Shown here piece after piece: positions 12,303-22,710 of a DNA stretch of 64,000 bases (its first letter is position 1; every line of letters starts with the position of its first letter). Below the pieces are notes generated by a model. It did no database searches. It was not told the DNA's origin and saw only the letters and a list, made by a program, of their open reading frames with translations. Source of the DNA: Pseudevernia furfuracea (taxonomy: Eukaryota; Ascomycota; Lecanoromycetes; Lecanorales; Parmeliaceae); NCBI GenBank assembly GCA_022315425.1, contig JAIUPT010000041.1, positions 1,240,001 through 1,304,000 of the forward strand, read 5' to 3'. Both the position numbers and the translations under genes were made by a program.

Positions 12303-12940
12303 TCACCAAACACTCCACGCGACGAGCGCTCCCAATACCGGCAGAAGGGTTCTCCCATAATTAAGCTTCGCCCACCGCTTCAACAGTCTCCTCGTCTCTG
12401 CAGCTGACTCGTCGCTTTTCGACACCTCAGCCTGAAAGATAACATGGTTGTCACGCTCCGCCGCCAATTGTCGTGCCTTCGTCAGCCTGCCTTCCTTCTG
12501 AAGCATGATCTCCTCTAGCGGAACTATCGTAGACAATGTAAAAGGTATGACTCCAATCATGAACGACCCCGCTATAAGCAGAGGAAAAACCGTGCTGCTG
12601 CCGTGCTCCAAGCCGACTGAACCAGCTTGATACCAGTAAGTGAGGAAGGCATTTACGAAGCAACAGAAACCGGAAAAGGCTGCGAGGGTCGGGCATAGGT
12701 GGAAGCCGCGTAGAAAGACGGTCTTCCACATGGAGAGCATGAGGGCGTCAGCAACTTCCGTGGAGCTGAGTATGGCTGCGACGGAGACGTAGGAAAGACT
12801 GAAGAGGCAACCTTTTCATTATGGTCAGTCAAAGGCTGTCCGAAGGTTTCGAACACGAGCAAAGATAAACGCCTACCAGAGAGGATCGAGGATGCCATGA
12901 TACTCGTCATGAGCAGTGGTTTGTATAAGGCGTGGGTCAT
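12303..12940 (-). CDS. Anthrone oxygenase-like membrane protein (DUF1772)
   Basis: Small integral membrane protein of 190 residues from two exons (12940-12877, 12811-12303). Hydrophobic stretches fit about four membrane segments: the N-terminus (LLMTSIMASSILSG), AAFSGFCCFVNAFLTYW, FPLLIAGSFMIGVIPF, and the C-terminal RTLLPVLGALVAWSVW. The ending WAKLNYGRTLLPVLGALVAW is the typical close of DUF1772 proteins such as HypC, EncC, GedH and MdpH-type anthrone oxidases, which turn an anthrone into an anthraquinone without a known cofactor (established). Its presence shifts the product prediction from a simple benzophenone toward an anthraquinone (inference). The promoter carries CGGAGTCCG at 13292. 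Confidence 0.82.
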
Positions 12941-14671
12941 GGTGAACTATCAGGAAGGTGGCTATCTCAGGACCGAGATTTGGGCGTACCGTACCCACAA
13001 CGTGATTTTCTTTTTGGATAAAAAAAAGGAAGCATAGCGAGTACAGCTAGAATATATCCATGGGGGATCATATGCCAGGAGCAGTTGTCGGACGAGAACA
13101 TGGTTCATTCAACCGGCCCCGGTTGGCTGGTCATCATAGTCGATACTCGATAGGGGCCCATGAGACAAATCTTACATGCTTCTCCCCGCTAGACCGAGAT
13201 TCACCCCAGGTTCAGCTGAAAACTGTTTTGAAGTCAGCATGGTGAAAGTGATGTTAACTTGTTAAGGTAGAGGAAACAAAGTCCGTCCGTCCGGAGTCCG
13301 AAAGTCCGGAAAGCGAAATAACACGTGGCTATGACGACATGATAAATTAAGGTTTGAGGTCTATGCAAAGGTAGAGGCTAGAGCAACTTTACTCCAATTG
13401 GGAAAGGGGGGGAAGCGAGCAATAGCCGAAATAGTAAGCTATGCGCCGACCTCGGTTCCACACACTTGATTTGGCAGGACCTACTTTACCCACACCGAAT
13501 TTAGAAGTCTCCCGAGCCCGCGAGGGGACCAGGGTCCAGCCACTGCACCGCTACAGTATGCAATATTGCGATCAAAAAGTGAAAGATCGAAAAGGTTGAT
13601 TACATAAGTAAGGACGAGGGACCCAACCCCAGGGGCTCCGGCCCGAACAAGGCTACACCTGTAGCTTGCAGGGATGGCCACGTGGAGAGCTATGGAGCTA
13701 ATGGTAATTTATGTACCGTATTGAAGTATGGAAAAGTTGTGAGGGATGGTCAGCATGACGACTGTCTGGTGCGCCTTATGGCACATGGAACAGAAGACTT
13801 TCATGCATCGTTGCGCGACGACGCTGACTGCAGATGTTCAGACGTGATGCAGGCACTGCGCTGGCAGTTCGTAAAAGAGCATATCCCCGCGGATCGCTAG
13901 GCTTTCACCAAACCAACCCATCAAGCATATCCCAAGAATACGGGTAGGTGTGCACCCTCTGATGATACATGGATCCATTTGGGGTGGGTACATGGAAAGC
14001 GGTGAACACCTACGATGACCCAAAACTTAGGGAAGATACTTTCGTAATATGTAATTCCTTCGTAGCGAGCGCCGTGGAACAAAGCACATCTGAGTGTTAT
14101 TAGTGGTCCCAGAGTCGTTGATCTATTGGAGTATGCAAGCGTCCAATTCGAAAATGGTTAGCACGGAGAAAATTACATCCCTCAAAAAAGAAATTGGTGG
14201 ATACTACTGATAAATTAGAAAAAATGTATACAGAGTATGATCTTCTCGTCGTTGCATCCTAACACGGTGGAAACTTTAGAAAGTCGATAGAAATAGGCTT
14301 GGGAGATGAATGAATCGAGTTTCGAGAAATCTTGACAAAAGGAATGGAGCTGGAAAATCTTCAAATCCTTATACCTTGTATATCTTGATAAATATACAGC
14401 ATGTGGTCACAATTCCGGCGGCGTAACAATCTCGATAATAAGGATATTGATTCTTATAGATAATGAGTACAGACGTAGATAAAACACAGTGTGTTACAGT
14501 ATTCCAGATACTCGCTCATACACAACAGCTACATATTACAAATACCGCAATGCATCTCTCATCCTTGCTCTATGAGTCTATCGAGCCATCTGGACCTTCT
14601 TTATCTTTTTTAACCGGTCCAAGTCAAAACTTTCCTTCGAGACCCGAGGGGGAGCGTGCTCATCGTTCACT
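12941..14671. other. Intergenic, anthrone oxygenase promoter and regulator 3' flank
   Basis: About 1.7 kb with no recognisable gene. The left 400 bp holds the GTCCG-rich operator candidate. The remainder is moderately AT-rich, with no ORF above 72 codons and no recognised domain. Confidence 0.5.
13292..13300. promoter_or_regulatory. Candidate cluster operator, copy 3 (CGGAGTCCG)
   Basis: CGG-AGT-CCG, 352 bp upstream of the anthrone oxygenase ATG. It sits in a run of GTCCG elements: GTCCGTCCGTCCGG precedes it and AAAGTCCGGAAAG follows, so extra half-sites are present. Confidence 0.58.
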
Positions 14672-16123
14672 TTAAAAGCTGACTTCTCTCTTTGCTGCCT
14701 GCATTTGCTTATGAAGGAGTGCACTTAGAGCTCCGTGGATTGATTTTGCTTGCCCTGTCTCATTCCAAGTAGGAAACTCCGGCTCCGCGGCCAAAGTGCT
14801 TTCACCTCTCGTGCCCGCATGGATATCAAGTTTTCCGAAATTTGTTTCCTGGATGCGCTTGGAAAGACTTTCGACGAGACGCTCCACGTGTTGCAGCTCG
14901 CTGAAGACTACTTGGGCTCGGATCTTGCCCTCAAGTGCAACATCGAAAGAATAATCACCAACGGTGATGGGTCGATGTGAGACGCGCTCTGTCTGATCTT
15001 CATCGTTCATGTTACTATTGACAATGGACTGCTCCATCGAGGAGCAATCGTCGCTGCTATCATCATCATTTCGTATCATAGCTCGGTACCAGGCCATTAG
15101 CTTGCCGCTGATGACCGTAAGGATCAGCTGCACTTGGGGGTTCAAGGTGCAAGTACACTTGAGCATATCGGAGACCAACAGGATAATCTTTCTGTTCGTC
15201 GAGAGAACAGAGTCTATCATCCGCGGTTGACGGGGGCTGTTTATCGCAATTTCGTCGTTGGCGCACAAGCATGCCGGACGAGGAATATGTAGTGCTTGCA
15301 GGATCTTGAGGGCCGAGACAATGCAAGGCCTTCCGGTATCGGAATGAGACCCGATGCCTTCCAAAGCATCTTGGGACTTCTTGATACGCAAGCGGTACTC
15401 GGAAACCGGTGAGAAGTTGTCGCCAGTCCCAATGGAGAAATCATCCTGCTCCGGAGCCGTATCGGAAAAATCGTTTGGCATACACGCTGAGAAATCTAAC
15501 GACGCCAGAGGCCCATATAAGGAGTCAAAACCGAAGTCACCGCTGAGACCATGCTCGAACGCAGCAGTAGTCGGCGGCTCCTGGCCAGAGGTACCGTGAC
15601 CGTGAAGGTCAACATAGGCGGTAGAGCCAGAAGATAACATCTGCTCAGCCATCAAATCGAACACCCGTTGATTACTTTCGGGAGTATGTGCGTCCGGGCC
15701 TGTTTCGCTCCAGAATTTTGGCGGCTCAATTCCCGTGACGTGTTGAGTTAAATCTTGTGGTGAAGATCTCGGAGTCTTTGCATTTCTGACACCATTCATG
15801 TTCTTAGCGGTTGCATGCGAGAGTCGACCGGGCTCAGTAGGAGACCATTCCATGGCTTGCGAGCCGGACTCGATCCGATTGACGTGTTGTTGGGAAGAAA
15901 CAGCGGGCGGCGATCTAGGGTCAAATGTAGAGGAGAAGCGAGGAATGTATGGGCCGAAAAAGGCATTTGCTGTAGCAGCTGACGGCGGAGCTTCACTCCC
16001 TGTGTCAATGGCATATCCGCCGGACTCGATTGTGGAAACGTTACAGTTGTCGTAGGCGTCCCTGATCTTTGCAGGGCGTCGACTGGGTGGAGACGTTGAA
16101 GAGGTCCTCTTAACAGGCTTCAT
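14672..16123 (-). CDS. AflR-type regulator lacking a complete Zn(II)2Cys6 domain
   Basis: Single-exon protein of 483 residues from the first ATG. The C-terminal half carries the aflatoxin-regulatory domain: ALKILQALHIPRPACLC, IDSVLSTNRKIILLVSDMLK, CTCTLNPQVQLILTVISGKLMAWYRAMI. The N-terminus begins with a basic stretch and KIRDAYDNCNVS (residues 19-30), which aligns with the start of the zinc cluster in the neighbouring regulator (KLKDTCDMCSAS). The first cysteine is Tyr, and all later cysteines are missing because the sequence passes straight into a Ser/Pro-rich linker. The linker has three loose repeats of the form V-x-x-I-E-(S/P) about 50 residues apart. DNA binding through a C6 cluster is therefore not expected. 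It could be a partner or inhibitor of the intact regulator at 17744 (inference), or a decaying copy. No in-frame stop breaks it, which argues against plain decay. Confidence 0.8.
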   Translation of the reverse strand: MKPVKRTSSTSPPSRRPAKIRDAYDNCNVSTIESGGYAIDTGSEAPPSAATANAFFGPYIPRFSSTFDPRSPPAVSSQQHVNRIESGSQAMEWSPTEPGRLSHATAKNMNGVRNAKTPRSSPQDLTQHVTGIEPPKFWSETGPDAHTPESNQRVFDLMAEQMLSSGSTAYVDLHGHGTSGQEPPTTAAFEHGLSGDFGFDSLYGPLASLDFSACMPNDFSDTAPEQDDFSIGTGDNFSPVSEYRLRIKKSQDALEGIGSHSDTGRPCIVSALKILQALHIPRPACLCANDEIAINSPRQPRMIDSVLSTNRKIILLVSDMLKCTCTLNPQVQLILTVISGKLMAWYRAMIRNDDDSSDDCSSMEQSIVNSNMNDEDQTERVSHRPITVGDYSFDVALEGKIRAQVVFSELQHVERLVESLSKRIQETNFGKLDIHAGTRGESTLAAEPEFPTWNETGQAKSIHGALSALLHKQMQAAKREVSF

Positions 16124-16402
16124 CCTCTTAGAAAAAAGATTATTCAACGCGTAATGAGTTTTGCTAGAGGACGGCTACCACAATAGTAGGACACTGGTTT
16201 GAAGTTGCTAGCTGCTTTGTGAAGAAAAAGCTGCAGAGAAGCCAGATGTTTGTAGCAGGGAAACGAGGAGAGGAGAGGAGAAGAGAGGATAGCAAGCAAC
16301 GCTGAGCAAAGGAAGAGGGCGTTCACATTGTTAATATAGGTTCCTAGAAAGATGGTGCTCTCAATAGCCCCCAAAACGATCTAGATCAGTCCACGCGGTG
16401 GA

Positions 16403-16415
16403 CGGAGTACACCGG
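16403..16415. promoter_or_regulatory. Variant operator, CGGAGT-ACA-CCGG
   Basis: CGGAGTACACCGG, 280 bp upstream of the degenerate regulator's ATG. It keeps the CGGAGT half of the cluster motif but spaces the second CCG by six bases. It is a weaker candidate for the same factor. Confidence 0.3.
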
Positions 16416-16454
16416 ACCTTGTAGACGGCTTCAGCTCATTGCTGTTTCTGAGGC

Positions 16455-16493
16455 CTTCGAGGCTTCGAGGCTTCAAGGCTTAAAGGCTTCGAG
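16455..16493. repeat. Five tandem CTTCGAGG-type units
   Basis: 8-bp units CTTCGAGG, CTTCGAGG, CTTCAAGG, CTTAAAGG, then CTTCGAG truncated. It is a short minisatellite in the divergent promoter of the two regulators. Confidence 0.8.
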
Positions 16494-17743
16494 CACTATG
16501 GATGGCAGTGCACGGCATCTCCGGGAACAGCCAGTCTTTCCAATGGTATCCTATTGAGTCCAGAGGTCAGATATTTACCGAGTACCACGCGCGTCGGTCC
16601 GTCAGCGTTCCCTGGCATGAAGGATCGACAGGATGACATCCGTGCCCAGAAAGGACAGGAAGAGACTTGCATGCTCACTCCGGCAACTGCAAAGACGCCC
16701 ATAGTCACGGTTGGGAGTACTTGAGGACTCTCATTCGCTCACCTAGAATAAGTGGCAATTTGATACTTGGCTGATGTGCATTTCAATACAAAGCCTTGAA
16801 GCCCCTGATCCCAAACTCGTCGACTGCATTTACACACAGTATTTAACTTGAAACCTTGGTCCAGTGGTCATCTTCGAGAAATGATTTGCAGTTAAATTTA
16901 GTAAATCTTCGAGTTGATAGATTCTTGGGTGATTGCTTCTCAGGAGAGCCCTTCAGGGCAGGATAGCGCGGAGAACTTGTTGGGGTAAACTCTTTCGGAA
17001 TTAGCTGTATTCTGTACTCTGTATTTTACTGACGAATAGGAATGATAGAATTAATCGCCATGTCACTATGTTGCGAGTGGCGAATAGGAGATGTAACATT
17101 AATCGGTATGTAACTATGTGCGGGTGGCTTGGAATATGCAGTCTTTTTCCAGTCTTTTTCCAGTCTTTTTCGACCGCGCCTAAGGAAAGTAAAAATAAGA
17201 TTATTACTCCGAGACTGGAGTAATGTATTACCGTATTATTGAATAGATAAGGGAAGAAGTACCGTAAGGTAAGGTAGCCTTCCCTTGATAGGAAGTTTTA
17301 GCATTCTATAATCAATGCAATGTACATTTCACATTAGACATTAGACTTATGCAAAGTAAGCCGACCTGCACGCGCCATAATCCATAATGCACATTCTCCA
17401 GCTGAAGCTAAAGTAGCTGAAGCTGCCAAAAGACCTAAATCTTTTGCGCCATGTGAATTTACTCCAGCTGATCTTGCAGTAATGATTACATCATCTCTTC
17501 ATCCTGCATGATGCACTACATGATATGCATCCATGCGGCCTATTGCCTGGAAAGGTAGTCACAACCGCCACTCCCAAGGAACACTATCGTCATGGCCACC
17601 ATAGCGCGAGCTGGTGATTTACTCCATCTGGGCCTTCAAATAGCCTTCTGCCGAATTTCATTTCAATAACAACCACTTTTCACCATCAACCAGCCCCCAA
17701 CCAGCTCCCTTCCCTATACCCCCGCAGCGGGTTCTTGTTCAAC

Positions 17744-19015
17744 ATGGACGGCGGTAGAAGACGCTCTCCTCCATCACAAAAGCTCAAGGACACTTGTGAC
17801 ATGTGTTCGGCCTCAAAAGTCAGATGCAACAAGGAAAAGCCGATATGTAGTCGTTGCTACAAATTATCTTACCCATGCTTCTACAGTCCCGCTAGACGCA
17901 TTGGGAGGCCTCATCCTCCCCGCGATAAATCGTCTCGAGGCAAATCTGAACTCGGAGCAGACCTATCGGAGCCACAGCCTCGGAACCGACCCAGGGATGA
18001 GAGCGGCGGATCAGTATCCAACGTTTCCTCTGACGATGGGCCGACTTCTCAAGAGTACCAGGCCCGAGCAAAGACAATCAACAACATCCAAATATCCGAG
18101 AACGACTTCCTCAGCGACGCTGTCTTTGATTTCCGCGGCCCTGCCACATCACAGATGGAGAATTTTCCACAGATGAATCCTTATATTGTCCCAGAAGCAC
18201 ATCATCCAACACGGAAACATCACGTGGGAGATATGGCTTTGTTCAACTTTGATGATCGAGTCAACAGAGCGAATTCATCCGAAGTAGACGGGTTATTTCG
18301 TCAAGCAATATCAAGGAGCGATACCAACACACTTATTCCGACCACCTCTACCAATAGCAGCAGTACCTCGAGCAATTTCGATCATTTGTCCGAGGTTTTA
18401 GCATTTGGGGAAGGCTCCGCTTCAAACGCTTCCGAGCATGACTGCGTTACGGTGGCCATAAGCATGCTTCAAGACCTCAACATGACCTGTATGCAACGAC
18501 CATCTGGCCCAGCTTTACCTGGTGAAATTGAGGCACCAACCCTTGATGCTCTGATCAACACAACATCGATTGCTATGAAGCGCGTTTCGACCATCCTGGT
18601 GTGCCCTTGTTCACAGAAGGTAGACGTTGGATTATTGGTCGCCGCTGTATGCGCCACCGTACTAGATGTATACGGGTTCATTCTTCGCAACTCTAGCAGC
18701 TCCAACACTCACCGCTTTTCTGTGGATAAGCCTACGTACGCTTCTATGTCTTCAGTCAATGACGTGATACTGGACCCCGATATGATGGAAATTGGTACAC
18801 GACCTCTTCAGGATGGGCCGAGCGAGGAAGAGACGATCATGCGGGTCTTAGAGAAATTACCTCAAGTCGCGAACTTGGTGAGGCAATTTTCCAAAAGGTA
18901 CAGCGAAGATGCTGAGGAAAGTTCGGCGGATTTCCTCCCCCTATTGGCAGGCTCTCTGAAATCCAGACTCAAGTCCATGACCAATGAAGCCACCAATTGG
19001 CTAGCCCATGTCTGA
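17744..19015 (+). CDS. AflR-type Zn(II)2Cys6 transcription factor
   Basis: Probable pathway-specific activator of the polyketide cluster, 423 residues, single exon. All six zinc-cluster cysteines are present at about residues 18-46: CDMCSASKVRC, then CSRCYKLSYPC, followed by the basic tail YSPARRIGRP found in AflR proteins. A Ser-rich linker leads to the AflR regulatory region (VAISMLQDLNMTC, ALINTTSIAMKRVSTILVCPCSQKVDVGLLVAAVCATVLDVYGFIL, in pieces). A TTG codon three codons upstream is in frame, but ATG at 17744 is the natural start. It is divergent from the degenerate regulator at 14672. The CGG-N3-CCG palindromes are the expected kind of target (inference). Confidence 0.9.
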   Translation: MDGGRRRSPPSQKLKDTCDMCSASKVRCNKEKPICSRCYKLSYPCFYSPARRIGRPHPPRDKSSRGKSELGADLSEPQPRNRPRDESGGSVSNVSSDDGPTSQEYQARAKTINNIQISENDFLSDAVFDFRGPATSQMENFPQMNPYIVPEAHHPTRKHHVGDMALFNFDDRVNRANSSEVDGLFRQAISRSDTNTLIPTTSTNSSSTSSNFDHLSEVLAFGEGSASNASEHDCVTVAISMLQDLNMTCMQRPSGPALPGEIEAPTLDALINTTSIAMKRVSTILVCPCSQKVDVGLLVAAVCATVLDVYGFILRNSSSSNTHRFSVDKPTYASMSSVNDVILDPDMMEIGTRPLQDGPSEEETIMRVLEKLPQVANLVRQFSKRYSEDAEESSADFLPLLAGSLKSRLKSMTNEATNWLAHV

Positions 19016-20748
19016 AAGATGATGCAGCCAGCCACCGTACTGCACGTCATATGGCCAATCCGTCGGGTTTTCGGATTGAATTATTAGATGTTATCTCAGT
19101 CACTACTTATCAAGGGTGCATGCTGTTGGTGGCATATATTTATCCATGAACGTCACGTCGTCGCTTATGGATCCCCAAACCAATGCAGCTACCAATGCAG
19201 CCACATCTGAGGCTATACCCAGTTTTCTTCTTCGGACTATTCGTGACCGAGGTGAAGCCTCCAGTTTGAATACAAATACCTCGCTGCTGCCCTCATCATT
19301 TGACTATAAGTTTCACATCTAAAAAAAACCCCCCTCCCTCTCCCCCTCTAACGTGTACCAGCCCCCGCATACACAAACCATGCGACTTTCAAATCATCCT
19401 CTTCTGTCAAGATGTCAGCCTCAGCGGCCCAATTGTCCCATGCCTTGCCTTCTCAAATTGGGAATAATGCTCTCACGTCGTCTTCTCCTGCCCAGGTTGA
19501 TTCATTCAAATCTTAAGCACGGCAGCCCTTTCGTTGTATGCGGAAGCAAGGATCAAGCTGCCTAAGAAAGTACTACGGAAATGATCGCTGTCCACTGAAA
19601 TTGCCGAGACCAGGAGACTTGTTGTTCTACACGTCGAGATGCTTGTGTCAAAGCAGAGACCATGTGTTCCATCGCTTGCCATGGTGGGAAAAAACCAGGA
19701 CATCTTGTCTGACTATTCAACCATCTCAAGAATGCCCATGAGAACTCAGATCAGATCATAGCCTACGTGATCAAGAAAATCGCGAGAGCAAGCGACGACG
19801 GTAGTTCGGCAAGACAATGAGCCGTCAGCAAAGGCAATGACTTGATTAACGATAGCTTGGGGAGTAGCAAGGGGATTAAAAAGAGGTCAAGGAAGTAGAA
19901 ATAGTTGTAGCAATGGATATTCTACTCCCATGAACAAGGCATTTGATCTCTGGGCAACATATTTGATTCGTGGGAGTGTTCCGAGTGTACATGCTTTTAA
20001 TGAGCGAGAATGAGATGAATGTTATAGCACCATCTATTTTAATTTAGTGATTACTTTATTTCTCTAACTAGTTACGAGGTCGTCACGCTATCTCGTTCGA
20101 GCTCTTTATAATAAGTCATCTATATAATAGACTTACTTAGAAATACGATATCTTGACTATCTTGACTTGATTTCTTAAGAAAGTTGCTATTAATAACTTA
20201 TTTAAATTCGTTTATTAAATCGAGAAAAGTGAGAGTAATCTAGTTATAGTATTAGAATTAGTAATTAGTATAGAGTTAAGTTATATGAGTATATTAAATA
20301 AGATAACTATTATATACTAAGAGAAAAAATTACAAATATATCGCGAAGTAAATCTATTAAGACACGCTAAGTCTAAAAGAGAGATAAATAAATGAACTTA
20401 GTAGACATTTTTACATATAGGGCTAGGGCTATTTACTAGCGTAGTTTCGATATAACGAAATCCTCTATATAACGGAACGACCAATCAGGTTTTGTCGTTC
20501 CGCTATGCGGCAGGTACGATTAAGAATATAGGGGTACTCTATCCGAGATCTTAGCGCAGGAACCTTGGCGCCTAGGAGTTTTCTGTACTCTCCATCAGCA
20601 CGTTTTATCTCGACATTCCACAACAAAAGACTCCTTGTGACGCAGCTCCTGATGTATAGTGCTTGAATTTTCCAAGCTACCTTCCAGGATACAAAATTTT
20701 GTCGAGATTCGTATCTATTCCTTGTTCCGAGTCAAATGTCCACGAAAA
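19016..20748. other. Intergenic with an AT-rich island
   Basis: About 1.7 kb separating the polyketide cluster from housekeeping genes. No coding sequence was recognised. The stretch 20030-20470 is clearly AT-rich (TATTA/TTAAT runs), unlike the flanks, and ends in a hairpin-forming sequence at 20471-20505. Confidence 0.55.
20471..20505. repeat. Inverted repeat CGGAACGAC / GTCGTTCCG
   Basis: A perfect 9-bp stem separated by about 12 bases, just right of the AT-rich island and just after a TATATAACG stretch. Short inverted TATAACG-type sequences occur at ends of pogo/Tc1-like elements (established), so this could be a transposon relic; no transposase was seen. Confidence 0.5.
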
Positions 20749-22710
20749 ATGACTTCAATTGTGAATCCGCCGCGTGATCCCAACACACTATCAAATTACA
20801 ATAATTTCCTTACAACGCACACCACAGTCAACTTCAATATTAACTTTGAGAAGGAAACCATCACCGGCAACGTTGCACTGACTCTCAAGTCCATCACCGA
20901 GGCGGCAGCGAAGGAAATCCTACTCGATACTAGCTTCCTAAACGTAAAGGATGTGGTCTTGGATGGGAAACCCCCCAGATGGGAGTTACTACCTAGATTT
21001 GAGCCATATGGGTCCGCCCTGAAGATTATCCTGGAAGATGGTGTACCAAACGGGAAGAGCGTTCAGCTTGAAATGCAAACCGAGACCACGGACCATTGCA
21101 CGGCGATTCAATGGTTGACACCGGCTCAGACAAGGAGTGATCATCCTTATATGTTCACTCAATGTCAGGCCATCCATACAAGGTCTGTATTCCCTTGTCA
21201 AGACACGCCGGATGTCAAGGGGACTGTTGAGTTTAACATCAAGTCTCCCTTTCCTGTCATTGCCAGCGGACTTTCTACCGGTGTCAAAGACTTTGGTCAG
21301 AGCGAGGGCAGCGTGACTGCGACCAAGCTTTATATGTTTGAACAGAAGATCCCAATACCGAGCTATTTGTTCGCCTTAGCCAGTGGCGATATTGCCAAAG
21401 CACCCATAGGACCTCGAAGCGTAGTTGCGACCGGGCCGAAAGAATTGAAGGCAGCACAATGGGAGCTTAAGGAATCTACAGAAACATACATTGAGACGGT
21501 TGAAGTCTGTATTGCGCTCCGCATTGTAGGGGTGGTGCTGATGTAGTGTATAGAAAATTGTCTTTCCGTATCAATGGACAGAGTACAATGTTCTTGTCCT
21601 GCCGCCGAGCTTTCCTTACGGAGGGATGGAAAATCCTGTTTACACTTATGCCACTCCAACAATGATATCAGGTGATCGAGAGAACGTCGACGTGATTGCC
21701 CATGAACTCTCACATTCCTATAGCGGTAATCTGGTTTCCAACGCCAGCTGGGAACACTTCTGGCTGAATGAGGGCTGGACAACGTATCTTGAGCGTAGAT
21801 TGCAAGCCGCGGTACATGGTGAACGTCACAGAGATTTTTCCGCGATTATTGGATGGAAGTCTCTTCAAGACTCGGTGAAGCAGTTCGGGGACTCACACGA
21901 ATTTACCAAAATGGTCATCGACCTCAAGGGCAAAGACCCGGATGACGCTTTCTCAAGCATACCCTACGAGAAAGGCTACACGTTTCTCTCTTACCTCGAA
22001 AAGCAGGTGACTAAGGCAAAATGGGACAACTATATTCCCCACTACTTCACCACGTTTGCTCGACTATCTCTCGATTCCTACGACTTCAAAGCAAATCTGC
22101 TGTCTTTCTTCGCCTCCGACGCTACCGCAGCTCAGGCACTTAGCGATGTAGATTGGGACTCTTGGTTCTATAATCCAGGCTTACCTCCGAAACCTGATTT
22201 CGACACTTCGCTCGTTGATGTCTGCTACGATCTTGCCTCAAAGTGGAAGACCGGTAAAATTGAGCCTAAACAGGAAGACATCAAAGGATGGCCGGCGAAT
22301 CAAGTCGTGGTATTCCTGGATACCATACAAACATTTACAAAACCTCTAGACAAGCGAGCTTCGCAAATGATGGGGTCAACTTATGGCTTTGCCAAAAGTC
22401 GGAACGTTGAAGTTGTTTCTCGGTATTATCAAGCGGCACTGAAGGCAGAGGACGAGACGGTGTACAAGCCAACGTCAGAACTACTGGGCAACGTTGGCAG
22501 GATGAAATTCGTACGGCCATTGTGAGTGACTACACATGATCTTTTCTCGGAAAAGAAGTTAACTTTCGCCCGTACAACAGGTACAGACTACTCAACGAAG
22601 CTGACCGCGCTCTAGCAGTGGAGACTTTTGAGAGGAACAAGGACTTCTACCATCCAATCTGTAGAAATTTGGTTGAGAAAGATCTGTTCGGGAAAGGAAC
22701 TAACTCCTAA
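20749..22710 (+). CDS. Leukotriene A4 hydrolase-type M1 aminopeptidase
   Basis: Zinc aminopeptidase/epoxide hydrolase of the LTA4H family, cytosolic or nuclear in yeast. Three exons (20749-21504, 21554-22521, 22581-22710) give 617 residues, normal for the family. The substrate-binding motif is GGMENPVYTYA. The zinc site is HELSHSYSGNLV, followed by WLNEGWTTYLE (HEXXH-18-E). The catalytic tyrosine region is PYEKGYTFLSYLE. The C-terminal helical domain ends KFVRPLYRLLNEADRAL, rebuilt across intron 2. Intron 1 is only 49 nt. An in-frame ATG at 20659 would add 30 residues; the later one was chosen because MTSIVNPPRDPNTLSNYN matches the family start. Confidence 0.95.

Larger units (their letters stand above)
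16124..17743. promoter_or_regulatory. Divergent promoter region of the two AflR-type genes
   Basis: 1.6 kb between two head-to-head regulator genes. Besides the variant operator and the CTTCGAGG minisatellite, it has three direct copies of CAGTCTTTTTC at about 17140-17171. No gene was recognised inside. Confidence 0.5.

Noticed and set aside
14672..16123. Intron hiding the missing zinc cluster within the regulator
   Set aside because: A GTAACG donor follows the remnant, but no downstream or upstream segment in any frame encodes the missing cysteines.
17140..17171. Triple CAGTCTTTTTC as a transcription factor array
   Set aside because: Simple direct duplication with no known factor and no second location; left as a repeat in the promoter note.
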